A stretch of 64,000 nt of DNA from Utricularia gibba (taxonomy: Eukaryota; Streptophyta; Magnoliopsida; Lamiales; Lentibulariaceae): positions 930,001 through 994,000 of the forward strand of contig NEEC01000019.1 in assembly GCA_002189035.1 (NCBI GenBank), given 5' to 3'. Shown here in pieces: positions 35,501 to 48,300 of the stretch. A program made the position numbers and the translations under genes. How positions within the stretch are numbered: position 1 is the stretch's first letter; every line of letters begins with the position of its first letter. Below the pieces are notes generated by a model that was not told the DNA's origin, searched no databases, and saw only the letters and a list, made by a program, of their open reading frames with translations.

Positions 35501-37500
35501 TTTGAGTGACCAAGCCTAATCTTAGCTTCCAGCATGTCATGATGAGCTACTTTTGCAGCCTGAGAATCAATTTTTTGAGATATAAGCGAATTAAATAAAA
35601 CATGGAAAATGAAACAAACCAAATAGAAAAAATGTGGCAAAGAAAGTGTTCCCTACTACGTGCATTGTATTTATACAAATAAATTTAGAAGTGGGATAAA
35701 TATAAGCAAGGAATCCTCCACCGTTCAATTAAGAAAACAGAGAAAGTTTTCTACATCAAATTTCAGAGTTTCATCACTCAATTTTTCTTTCTCATTAGTA
35801 ACTCCTGACCATGTTTGAAAAGTGTATCGGAGAATACATCTGTTCTGAATGATCAGACCATCTTAATAATATATAAACAACCACAGACACATTGAATGGA
35901 AATAAAAAATTCATATATAAGATGAGGAACTAACATTATAAGTCTTGGGATCATATGGGCTAAATAGCTTGCTGTCATATGGAAGCCGGTATCCATCTTG
36001 CAGCTCACCTGACGCTGTACATAAGCAGAAAATAGATTATTTTAAAAATTTCAAGCAGGATCCATGAAATGAACTGGGAGCATGTCAAACAATGTGGAAA
36101 CAAGGGAGCACTCGAGGTCAGCACAGATGAAGTAGATTTTTGTTTCAAAAGCAAACACAGTGATGTACTCCAAGAAAGTTTTCTTCACAAAAACCGAAAA
36201 CATACAAATAAAGCAATTCAAACAGGCCATTCTAATTCTTACACATTATTAAACTAAGCAAAAATTTCACGTGCAGCATTTATGAAAAAACAAGCACATA
36301 AAAATGCAAAATCCGGTTTTCATTCTCACAACCGTCATTACGTATTGGATGCATTCTTTTCCGATTAAAATAATTTTTTTACAGGCTTTTCTGGAGACTA
36401 TAACTCGAACGCCAAATGCATCAGAGAATCAGCACATTTGGCAATATGCATTTGCGATGTAAGATTCATGTTTACCCCTTACATAACGTCACCAATATTC
36501 CATCCATTTTGCAAATCAAAGCAGATAGACGGACATACCTATAGGGGCACCAAATGCACCAGGGGGCAGATCATCAAACTCAACTCCAAGAATAGGGCCG
36601 TCTTGTCTGATAGGCTCACCCAACTGTGCCTCCACACATGCTATGACTCTATGCTCCATGAAGGTCCCGGGTGAATCACGATGAGGAATATTTGGGGTAT
36701 CATCGTCGTTACGAAACTCACCAGAACCTGACTCAGATCCTAATGAAGACCCTGAATCAGAACCGCGTCCACTCTCAGGGTATGCTACCACCTGTTGATC
36801 TACCAAGGGCTCAGCCAAACGCCTTCTACCAACCGGTAAAGGAGTTTTCCGTTTTGTAGGTGCCACAGCCGTGGTTTCTTTCTTATCGACAGCCATTGTA
36901 TCTTTTTTATCTTTCAATCTCCTGTGACAAAACCACATTTGCAACTGTCGATCGGTCAAACCCAACTTGGCTGACAGCTCCGCACGAATCACCTCAGACG
37001 GATATGGCCCCACTGCATACATAAGAACAACAAACAAAAGAGTATCTCAATGCGACTAGAAATTCAAGAAAACACAGCTTGAGAAGATCAATGTTTCATT
37101 CAACGGCAATCATCATTCGAAGACGATTCACAGTTTTATTCATAAAATACATGAATTCAACAAAAGGAACTCTACATCAACACGTGTGACAGAAAAAAAA
37201 AAGCACAAATCATCTTCACAATGATGAGAACACCAATTGCAGATAGAGCAGTAAGAAATCGGTAATTTCGCGGATAAAGCTTCAATCTTTAATTTGGAGA
37301 AGGAAGTCCAATGCAATCAGACTTCGGGAATTGATTAGCAAACCACAAAGTATACAGAAAAGAATAATACTTGCGTAGGTCTTCTCAAGCATTTCCAACT
37401 GAAAGGGCGTCTTCATCTGCCGCTTTGGCCTCTTTGAGCCCCCCGGTGTACCTTGATTAATGTTCTTACCAATCTCATCTTCAGAACCACTCTCCATCAT
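29559..37500 (-). CDS. RLT1: Homeobox-DDT chromatin protein RLT1 (RINGLET, ISWI partner)
   Basis: Large multi-exon gene (at least 15 exons). RLT1/2 bind the ISWI remodellers CHR11/CHR17 and hold back the vegetative-to-reproductive switch. In order: MESGSEDEIG start (37500 or 37497); homeodomain split by an intron (QMKTPFQLEMLEKTYA, then GPYPSEVIRAELSAKLGL and QLQMWFCHRRLKDKK); acidic Ser-rich linker; a long charged coiled coil (about 35190-34470) of Glu/Arg/Lys repeats; DDT domain (FADVLGLWPFTLDEFLQAF, about 33870-34160); WHIM-type block (NPLTWPEILRQFGLSAGFGP, about 33300-33420); HARE-HTH block (RHRLTPGTVKFAAYHVLALE, about 32960-33060); a D-TOX/WHIM-like region (LPLGQDRRRNRYWQFVAS, about 31660-31720); a CxxC...CxxC zinc-ribbon-like motif near 31010-31090; and a basic then acidic tail. 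The last exons need two one-base corrections (at 30320-30324 and 30136-30138) to stay open. Confidence 0.92.
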
Positions 37501-40182
37501 GAAACAGTCACACAAAATACTGAAAAGATCAAAACTGTGACACCCCACCAAAAATCCACTCTAGGGTTTCAACTGGGGCTCAAGGGAACAATTCCCAACA
37601 ACAACCCAGGCAACAAGAAACCATAAAAGACGCAAAATTGAAGGGCAAGGAGAGCAAAAACACATCCAGCGATTCCTCGCCGCTAGATCGCGAACCAGAA
37701 TATTGAAAGCATAGAGAGAGAAACAAGGGATCCAGGGACGGGTTCGTATAATTAATAAAAACACAAAATATGTGGAGATGATGGAATTAAAAGCAACGGA
37801 TGAACAGCAGTCAGAGTAACAATAAACCGAGTAGGAGGAGTAGGAGTCCATCTCGATCTTGATTCTTTCAAATTCCACCCTCCAAAAATTCCTTTTTTTC
37901 CCCATCAATTTCATATTGAAAAGTCTCAAATTTCACTAAAATTTCATCCTTGGCCGTCGTTTCTCATCCCCCACCCAAATCTTCGATCAGGCGTTCATTT
38001 GGATCTACTTACTTTAAAGGCATTATTTTTACTTCTAAAGGAACAGTTTTAACAGGCACCCGACTCCGACCCTGGGTATGGAACCCACTGTTGAGGTTGG
38101 AACTCACGCAAGTTGGGTTTGATTTCGAAAAAAAATCCAATTTTTGGGGTAGTCAACCCATGAATCCTAAGACGCTTTCAATCCTTTCCCTTTTTAGGAT
38201 ATGTGAGAAAATTCCTTGTTAGGTTTCTAAGATACAGACCATTAGAGATACAAAGCACCCCATGGGTTGGTTGTAAACTGCATATTCTTCCTATAATTTG
38301 GGGAAACACAGGGTGGGGGAAAGCCCATATGCTGTATGCTGGTGATTGCTTTTTAATGAAAGGTCGATGTGCTTAAGGTGTGTTTCTTTAGTATGAACTT
38401 CCATGGATGCACGGCCACCTACTCACCAACGTTGCTTAACTCACAGATGCTTCCTATGCTCTTCGGATGATCAAGCCTTCTCTGAAATGAGCAATTTTCC
38501 AGTTATTGTCAACTGACGTTGGAACACTGGGGGTCATATACATATATACACAGATGATGATGCTGATTGTTCAGCTCTCAAAAGCAAGCACTTTTCTCTA
38601 ACTTAAGATTACTTTCTCGAGTGAAAGTCATGAGCAACCCAGTACATATTCGAAAAAGCTCCAAAACTCCTTGCTGTAGTTAACCCTCTTTCTCCTCATC
38701 CCCACCTCCCTGGCCCTTTCCAGTGGCTTCCTTTTCCAACTGAGACTCTGGCCCATTGCCACCGTCCCAGAGCGGTGGGTGGCTCCTTCCTCAAGTGGGT
38801 AAGTGCCCGATCTATCCATCTCTTGAATGCCCAAAGATATCAGGCCGATAACTGATATCCCCTGCGACCCAAATCTGCCTCTTTCTTCAATCATAGCACA
38901 ATCCGCAGGCTTTTAACAGGCTTCCATTTCCCTGGCCTCCCTGGACACCAGTCGTGATCAAACACTTCCCGCCGTCCGATGAGCGGGATCGAATCCAACG
39001 GCGGCGTGGCTTTCGACCAGTCGTTGGGTTGGACAACGGTTAAATTGTTCATTCAATGTCTTTCCTAACTCCTTCAAACCCTATAAATGATTTAGCTGGG
39101 CGTTAAATGCCCAGACACAGGAAATATTTTTCAAAAAATAATTACAAAAACATTCAGATTCATCTACGGATATTTAATTAGTTTTTTATATATATTTAAA
39201 TCGTGCCCACTCAACATTCCCTTTTAAAAATAATAATTTAATAATTTAATACCCAGCATTTGGACATTCTTTTTCTTTTTTAATGTAGGTACTACGTTGG
39301 GTCTCGTGTCTTATTTCATTTTTAAAAAAACAAAACAATATTATTAAGAGGTACATTGTCAGAAATTGTCGACTTTAAATATTAATTTTGTATACATATG
39401 ATATACAATTTTTCCCACACAAAATATGGTGTGAAGTGGTGACGATTTTTTTTTTTTTTTTTCATATAAATACCAGACACCTAATTTTCTATGATTTAAA
39501 ATAAGAGACAATTTGACTATTGGATAAAACTCTTTGATATCGTTTGACGGGAGTATTTTAATTAATTATATTTTTTAATTATTTCTATTCAAATAAGCAT
39601 GTCTTATATGCATTCGAAGTCAAAATATGTTTGATACGCTAAATCTTAAAATATTATTATTATGTTTAAATAAAACCTATATTATATATAGGATATTATC
39701 TATTTTGAATATCTAATTTTTTATGATTTTATATTTACTTAGTACTTAGTCAGGAGAGGAACACCAATATCAAAATTCATACCAAAAAAAGATATGCTGT
39801 AATTCTACTAAATTTATTCTTTTACTCCGTCCGTAACTAGATTATTCTACTTATTAAAATTTATGAGACAAAAATGAGATGTAGCAGGAAAACTTTGTTG
39901 TGATGAGATTAGAATGAAGAATAGTTTGGAAGTCGATGAATTTATGTTGGGAGAATTTAATGAGTAGAAAAAGAAGACATGAATCTGGGGATGCATTTAT
40001 TTACGGGAATGTGGAAATTTAGGTGGCCCAATTTACTCCCCCACGGGTCCGGGTCCAGAACGGCAAATGCTCAACCGCCCGCTCAATCAATGAGGAACCG
40101 GCCGGCTATGAATGCGGACCGATGCCTTGCCTTTTCAGTCTCCCTGCCTTCTTCCCAATGCCCCCCCGCTTCCTGCACCATT

Positions 40183-40210
40183 CCTCTCTCTCTCACACAC
40201 ACACACACAC
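40183..40210. repeat. CT/CA microsatellite
   Basis: Perfect CT repeats passing directly into CA repeats. A compound dinucleotide microsatellite. Confidence 0.9.
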
Positions 40211-40350
40211 CAATATTGGATAACCTTATTTTTTAATATTATTAATGATTACATAAATTTTGTTATCATAATTATTAGAAATAAATTACGTGACTTTTCT
40301 TATTAATCATATGAAAAAGATAAATTATTAATTCAATAATTTTTTGAATT

Positions 40351-40650
40351 AATTCTGTTTAATTTTTGAAAATTTTAATATTTAATCATTCTTTAATAAA
40401 ATCGTAAATTTCAATTCTATGATTGACTTAAAAAATTGTTAAAGTTATTGAATCTATGTTTTGGTGATTGAATAAGATATTAATTAAGAAATATAATATT
40501 TACTTTTTATCTATTTTAAAAATATGTTTATATTATAATATTCAATTATTGTATAATTTAATATTATAATATACATATATTTTTATAATATCAAATTGAT
40601 TCTATTCAAATAATCAAAATTGATTTTATTCTACATAATTTGAAGCATAA
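40351..40650. repeat. Dispersed A+T-rich repeat, family 2, copy B
   Basis: Direct-orientation counterpart of 16521-16850, sharing start, several internal phrases and the CAAAATTGATTTTATTCTACATAAT end. Non-coding. Confidence 0.6.
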
Positions 40651-41027
40651 TTATATCTATTAAACATGATGTTGTTTTTATTATACAACATATTAAAGAA
40701 CATATTTTTAATTTTAATATTTTTTGTATTTAAATATATTATTAATTAAACTCATTTGAGAATAATTGTGATAGAATGACGTGGATAATGGTTGTAAATC
40801 GATTAATTAATTAATCTATTGTTAGGTATTATTTTATTTTTAAAAAATAAAAAATAAATATTGGGAATTGTTTGAATTCGAATATTTGCAAAGGGAAGGA
40901 AATGGCGTGTCGGTCTCTGTCTATTTAGTGCTGCATTTTCAAGGTTCAGAATCATGTCTGCTGTCTGATCTGCGCCGCTCCACAATCATTCTCTCTCCTA
41001 CCAACGCTCCGCCGCCGGCTGGAGAAG

Positions 41028-44000
41028 ATGTTGCCCTTCCTACCTCCTCCTCTTTCCCTCTCCTTCTTCCTCCTCTGCTCCGCCGCTGCGTTCGGTGTCT
41101 CTCTCAGCACTGAAACCGAAGGCTCCTTCCTACTACAAGCCAAGCTCGGCTTCGACGATCCCAGTGGAGTTCTGTCCAATTGGAACCCCGCCGACCAATC
41201 GCCCTGCGCCTGGAATGGAGTTGTTTGCGATGCGTCTTCTGGCGCCGTTGTGTCACTCGACCTCTCCAGTTCTAACCTCTCCGGTCCATTTCCGGCCGCC
41301 GTCTGCAACCTCAAACACTTGACCTACATTTCTCTCTACGACAACTTCATCAACTCCTCTCTTGCATCGGATTCTATCGCTATGTGTCAATCTCTGGAGC
41401 ATCTCGATCTATCGCAGAACTACTTGGTCGGGGATCTCCCGGCGACGCTCGCCGATCTGCCTAACCTGAAGTATCTTGATTTAACGGGGAATAACATTTC
41501 CGGTGCCATACCTGAGAGTTTTGGAGCATTCAGGAAGCTCGAGGTGCTCTCGCTGGTTGAGAATTTACTCGACGGGACGATTCCGTCGTTTCTTGGAAAC
41601 GTTTCTACGCTTAAACAACTGAATCTGTCGTACAATCCATTTTCCCCTGGTCAGATTCCGCCGGAGCTCGGGAATCTCACTAATCTCGAGGTACTGTGGC
41701 TGACGGCGACTAATGTTGTCGGTGAGATACCGGATTCGCTCGGCAGGCTGCGGCGGCTGACAGACTTGGATTTGGCTTACAATTCCTTAACAGGTCCGAT
41801 TCCGAATTCGCTCACGCAGTTAACCAGCGTCGTTCAGTTGGAGCTCTTCAACAATTCTTTAACCGGAGAGATTCCGATGACTGGCTGGTCCAATATGACG
41901 ATGTTACGCCGGCTTGACGCGTCAATGAACTCCTTGTCCGGCCCTATTCCGCCAGAATTGTGCGAGTTGCCTCTAGAATCTCTTAACCTTTACCAGAACA
42001 ATCTCCGGGGATCGCTGCCTATCTCCATTGCTAAGTCTCCCAACTTGTATGAGCTGAGGATTTTTCAGAATCAGCTTTCCGGCACGTTACCTCCTGATCT
42101 CGGCAAAAACTCGCCGTTACGCTGGATTGACGTTTCAACGAACAATTTCTCCGGCGCCATTCCTGAACCCCTCTGTTCTAAAGGCGCCCTTGAAGAGTTG
42201 CTGTTAATTGAAAATTCATTTTCCGGCGGGATTCCTTCGGCGTTGGCGGAATGCAAGAGCTTACTACGCATAAGATTAACCCACAATAAGTTCTCCGGTG
42301 AGGTCCCCGCCGGGTTTTGGGGACTCCCCCATGTTTCTCTGATTGAACTCTCCGGAAACTCGTTTTCCGGCGGAATTTCAAAATTCATCTCCCGAGCTGC
42401 CAACTTGTCGCAGCTGAGCTTATCGCAGAATAACTTCTCCGGCAGTCTCCCGGAGGAGATTGGTTTTCTCAATAACCTCATGGAGATATCTCTCGACGGA
42501 AACAAATTCTCTGGGCCTTTACCGATCAGCATTACCAATCTTTTGCAGCTGGTGAAGCTTGATCTTCATGATAACCAACTGTCAGGTACAATTCCAAACG
42601 GGATTCGTTCTTGGAAAAGGCTGAATGACTTGAATTTAGCAAACAATCATTTCTCCGGGCCTCTTCCAACCGAAATCGGAGATCTGCCTGTTCTCAACTA
42701 CCTTGATTTGTCAAGAAACCAGTTTCACGGCCAAATTCCGATGGCCCTACAGAACCTGAAGCTCAACAGTCTCAACCTGTCCTACAATCTTCTCTCCGGC
42801 GTCACTCCGCCGCTGTTCTCCAAGAGCATGTACAAAGACAGCTTTCTGGGCAACCCAGGATTATGCGGTGATGTGGAAAGGCCATGCTTCAAAAAGATGG
42901 GATATCTATGGCTAATAAGAGGCGTCTACGTAATTGCAGCGCTGGTGCTTGTGGTTGCTCTAGTGTGGCTCACCCTGAACTTCAGAAGGATCCTGCATCG
43001 GCACCGGAAGTTCGATTTATCGAAATGGAAGCTCATGTCGTTCCACAAGCTGGGTTTCAGCGAGGACGAGATTCTGAACGCCTTAGACGAAGACAATGTC
43101 ATCGGGATCGGTTCCTCAGGGAAGGTGTACAAGGTGGTTCTGAGCAACGGCGGTACAGTTGCAGTGAAAAAGCTCTTCAGCCGCCTGAAATCCGGCGACC
43201 AAGGTTGTGATATAGAAAAGGGGACCGCCCGGGACGGTGGGTTCGACGCAGAAGTGGAGACTCTGGGCAAGATTAGACACAAGAACATAGTGAAGCTCTG
43301 GTGCTGCTGCACCGCAAAAGACTGCAAGCTTCTGGTGTACGAGTACATGCCCAACGGCAGCCTGGGAGCTCTGCTTCACAGCACCAAGAGCGGCCTGTTG
43401 ACATGGCCGATGAGATTCAAGATCGCTTTGGACGCCGCCGAGGGCCTCGCCTACCTCCACCACGATTCCTCGCCGCCGATCCTTCACCGAGACGTCAAAT
43501 CGGACAACATCTTACTGGATGCAGATTACGGCGCCAAAGTTGCAGACTTTGGGGTCGCCAAATCTGTCGATTCAAACTCAAGCGACGTCGATGCAGAGGC
43601 CATGTCCGTCATAGCTGGTTCTTGCGGATACATAGCTCCCGGTAAGTAAAAAAAACTCTGCTCTGTTACTGACTCCGGCGTCACCCACTCTAACCCCGTC
43701 GCGTCTGATGCCTCCAGAGTACGGATACACGCTCCGGGTGAACGAGAAGAGCGACATATACAGCTTCGGGTGGTGATTCTGGAGCTGGTGAGCGGGAAGC
43801 CCGCCGTGGACCCTGAGTTCGGGGAGAAGGATTTGGTGAAGTGGATCTGCACGGTGTTGGATCAGAAGGACGTAGACCACGTCATCGACCCGAAGCTGGA
43901 TCCCTGTTTCAAGGACGAGATATGCCAAGTCCTCAACGTGGGGATTCTCTGCACCAGCCCCCTGCCCATCAACCGCCCCTCCATGCGGCGAGTCGTCAAG

Positions 44001-44096
44001 ATGCTGCAAGTCATCGGCGGCCGGAGGCCCACCGGAAGGGACGCGAAGCTGGTGCCCTACTACTACGAAGACTCAGATACTGCCAGCGTGGCGTGA
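41028..44096 (+). CDS. HSL1: HAESA-LIKE 1 LRR receptor kinase, with an apparent one-base frameshift
   Basis: LRR-XI receptor kinase of the HAESA/HSL group, which perceives IDA- and CLE-type peptides. Exon 1 is 41028-43641 and exon 2 is 43718-44096, split at IAPG/EYGY as in this clade. It has a signal peptide (LSLSFFLLCSAAAFG), an LRR N-cap (CAWNGVVCD), about 20 LRRs, a Cys-pair end (GNPGLCGDVERPC), a TM helix (VYVIAALVLVVALVWLTL), and a kinase domain with glycine loop (IGIGSSGKVYKV), catalytic loop (HRDVKSDN) and DFG. In exon 2 the frame reads SDIYSFGWW and stops; the next frame resumes VILELVSGKPAVDPEFGEKD and runs to TASVA, stop 44094-44096. One extra G in the GGG at 43768-43770 restores the conserved SFGVV. 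Either a sequence error or a kinase-truncating allele. Confidence 0.93.
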
Positions 44097-45367
44097 ACAG
44101 GGAGATTTTTCGGGGTTAATGCCAAGAAATGTAAATTGTAATTTTCCAATCTAATCAACACCTAATTCCCTTGAATTTCAATTTTTAAAACAATTGAAAA
44201 ACATTTTTTTGAATGAAATCGAGTGTTTATTTTAATGGACACATTGTTTTATAAATTGGATTAAATTGAAAATTATATTAAATTCAATTTGAACTTATAA
44301 TTTTTTAGATTCAATTTACTAAATTGATAAAAAAAATTCTAAAAGTTTAAAAGTTATTGTAAGGCATAATAGATTACTTTATATTAAAAAAGCATGTTAA
44401 TCATATATTTTATGAGAATTGATATTTAATGTCATGAATTTTGATATTCAAAGAAATTTTTTATTTAAGATTTTACTTGTGATAAAACACAAACTCACAT
44501 ATTAGATAAACTTACTGACTATAATATTATTTTTATTTTTAATTTTTTTATTTGAATAATATATTATGAATCTTTGATTATACATATATAATTATAAAAC
44601 GCCCGTGCCTTTTATATAATTTTAAAAAAGTTTTTAAGTAAATAAAAAATTTTACAAAATTTATTCAATTATTTATTTAAATTTTTATTCATGTGGGGGG
44701 AGGAGTAGAGAAGACCATTTATGGATGTGTCCATATTGGCGTCAATTTAATGATTTTGCACGAGTAGCGCGTGCCTGACCGTGGGGCCCGGTCACGCGAG
44801 TCCTCATGTCTGCATTCAATACTCAATTCCTAGGTTTTAAAAAATACTCTTTTTTTATTTTTTTATTTTTTTGATAATTTTAATCCAATAATAAATCTCA
44901 ATACAAAAATAAAGAATCATGCATATTCGTTAATCTCAATAAAATTAATTTTTTAAATGATTTCAAGAATTTGGAATTGCAAATATAAATCACGTAATAT
45001 TATTACGTTATTTGATGAATTCGAGTTCTAAGAATTAACGCACTGTTGAAATAAATTATGGAGTCTTTGAAATTAGATCAATAAATTAATTAAGTCGTCG
45101 ATTTTTTAAAATACAATATAATAATAATAATAATAATAATAACTACATAATTGGGCCAAGAAGGGGGGATGCAGACATAATAGGTTGGGCCCATAAAACC
45201 AGATATGGGCCCAATTGACGTTAGGCAACACAAACGAACGGATCACATCCGTACAACCCTAAAATCTGCTCAAAAAAAAAAAAAAAAAAAACTAACACCC
45301 TAAAATAAATCCTCAAAAGCCGTACGACCAGGAGGTGAAACTCAGTACTCACTCACAGTCGCAGACA
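44097..45367. other. Intergenic between convergent HSL1 and GBP
   Basis: A+T-rich, no gene. Includes a TAA trinucleotide microsatellite (45116-45142) and an A18-type homopolymer near 45273-45290. Confidence 0.55.
45116..45142. repeat. (ATA)n microsatellite
   Basis: About nine ATA/TAA units in a row in non-coding DNA. Confidence 0.85.
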
Positions 45368-48300
45368 TCACTTGCTGAGGATGTACTTCTCAATGAGAGC
45401 AAGAAGCTCGTTCTTCGATATATTCTTCTTCCAGACCTCCCCCACACCATTGCTTGCCAGGACTCCCTTGAGTTGATCCCTCGTCAGTTTGGTGTACTCC
45501 TCCATGCTGTTATGGTGCTGGCTATCCATCTGCATGTCGATCCTTGAGACCGAGACTCCGTCCTCTGGGAAGCCCGTGTTGTTCTTGGACCTCTTGGCCT
45601 CCCTGGGAGGCCTTGCATTTGGATCACTGTCCTGCACTGAATCCGTGCCCGCTTCATATTCACTTGTCCTTCCTCGCTTAGCATGCGAAGCCGATCTCAC
45701 TCTGCCGTCCATTGCCGTTTTGTCTCCATAGCGAAGGGTGTTCAGCTCATGGGAGAGTTGATCTACCTGCCCCTGAGTGGCTTGCAGCTGGACGGAGAGT
45801 TCCTCGGCTCGTTTGCTGGCGTTGGCGTGTGCAGTTCGTTCACTCTCCAGTAGTTTCTCAAGTATTTCAACTGTGTTTCTTCTCTGGCTGCTGTTTGACT
45901 CGAGGAGGGAGTCGAGTTCTTGTTCCTTCTCCCTAAGACGCTCCTCGAGCATTTGTACTTTAGACAAGGCATCCCCTTCAGACACTCTGTGACGCTGGAC
46001 TTCGTTCATCAAGTCAAGCTTTTGCCTCTCCAAAGCCTCTGCTTGTCTCTCAGCTCTCTCAATTTGGGCTAGTCTCTCCATTGCGACCCGCTGAAGGTCG
46101 CTTTTCTCCTTCTGCGCAGAGGAAGCTTCAGCTCTGGCCACATCAGCCAGCTCTGTAGCTCTCTTAGCTTCTTTCTCAGCAACTTTACACCTTTCCTGGA
46201 GTTCCGCAAATCTGTTGAATTGATCTTGATACGTGTGTTCAAGGTGTGCCTTTTCCTGTTCAACGATCCTAACTTTGTTTTCAGCAGAAACCGCCACAGC
46301 AGTTGAATTCTCAACCTTCTCAACCAAATTCTTAATTTCCGACTTCAAAGTTGATGTCTCTTGATCATAACTCTTAATCTTGGACTCGGCCGCCTGAAAA
46401 CAATGCGAGGGAGATGGGTGTGGGAAAATGGTTAGCAGTGACATTCCCCAATACCCAGATCAACTGGAAACTTGAAATACGGAGAAGTATATTCATATGC
46501 AGTCCCTCACAAGGCATGCCACTTCCACACCCCACGAAGCCACCCAGATTGGTAGTTCATGCTCCCACAAATCACATCAAGAATAAAAGAAGACGAAGTT
46601 TGATGACTGCAAAAATCATGATTTAAAGCACATAGGTTTCAGTATTGTGCACTGACCTTCATTTCCAAACTCAGAGTTGTCAAACGCTGCTCAACTTGCT
46701 CCAGTCTTGCAGCCTTTTCCATTAGTTCTACCTCCTGAAGATAGGAGGTTCACGTTTAAAAAAAAAAAGATCTTTAGGCATGAAAATTGTAGGAGATATT
46801 TCCCACCTTTTGGGCAAGAGAATCAGCAAATTCCGCCCTTAGAGCAGCTTCTTTCGATTGTGTTTGGTAGTTTAGGCGTTCTTGGATTGAATTAGCATTC
46901 TCCAAAGCGTTTTTCGCTTCTCTTGCAGCAAATTCATACTTACGCTTCCACTCTTCCACATCCTCTTGTGCAGATTTGGCTTTCTCCTGCGACGCTGCTA
47001 GCCTTGCTTCAGCAGCTGAAACTTTGGATCTTAGCATTGCAACTTCAGCACTAGACCGCTCTTCGTCAGCCTTTTGCTTTGACAACCCAAACTCATACTT
47101 CCTTTTCCATTCCAAGGACTCTTGCTTTGCTGAATCCAGAGCTTTGGATAATGTAGAACATTTCTCTTCCAAAGGACTATATTTGTTCTGCAGATTGGTG
47201 ATGCGACTTGTAAAATCATCTGCAAGCTTTTTCTTTTCGTTGGTAGCATCCTCAAAGCGTTTGATGTATTCTGATTTATACTTCTCACTGGCCTCCAGCT
47301 GCTTGTTAAGCAAGGCCATTTTGTCTTCAGCTAACCGACATTTCAAGGCAATTGAATTCTTTTCTGTTCCCATCTGATCTATTTGCCTCTTGATTAAGTC
47401 AAGAATGGGACCTTCAAGACTGGAAGCAATACAAAAAATGGAATGAAATCTTGGAAGAAATTTTTTTCCTTTTTCTTCGTTAAAAACTAAAATGCCAAGT
47501 CAGATTCAACACAAACCTTTGCTGCAAAAAGAGGAACGCCTTATGCCACTTCTCAGGTCCTTGGCATGTGGTATCATACTTCAACAAAAGTTCATCCAGA
47601 ACCTATATGGACCGTCTGATCAGTTTTTAAATGATACTGAATTCAAAGTGTAAAATCCTGGAGTTTTTCAGGAAGAAAAACTATACACGGAAAGCAGACT
47701 TGCCTTCACAACAGAGTCTATTTTTGCATCGGGAGCATGACAAGCCAATCTGAGATCCCTACCCATATTTTCTATGGTATTTGCACATTTCGTATTTGCC
47801 TCAGCAAAAGAGTCTTTTTTGATATCCTAAACGCAAAATGCATACATGGACGATCAGTAATAATACAAGCACTGATGTTTAAAAACTCTTAACTAAATGG
47901 AGCATCACATAATGGACATGTTTGGGTACTGAATCAAGAGTCATACTACAGTTCACGCAGCCAATATAGATATTGTTGAAGGAATAGTAGAAAGCATACC
48001 TCAAAAGCTTTTTTAAAGAAACCCTGGAGACGTTTTTCATACTTTTGCCTAGTTGAACCTGACCCCACAGCTGTTTCATTAAAAAGAGCCATGGATTTCT
48101 GAACTGCATCTTCATGTGCCTCTCTTAGTGCAGCCTAAGTGGCTAATTTTATTAGCAAAATACATAAAATTAGACAAAAAACCAACGCTACAATAATGAT
48201 TGCATACTTCTTCTGGTGGCCTTGAACGGTCAAAGGAAGACATGTAAGCTTCAGAACCCATTTCATAAGCTCTTTGACACTCTGCTTCCTCAACACTCTG

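Larger units (their letters stand above)
37501..41027. other. Divergent intergenic, RLT1 to HSL1
   Basis: RLT1 leader to about 37950, then 3 kb without a supported gene. Contains a family 1 repeat copy (about 39673-39740), a CT/CA microsatellite (40183-40210) and a family 2 repeat copy (40351-40650). The last 150 bp are a CT-rich HSL1 leader. Confidence 0.5.
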
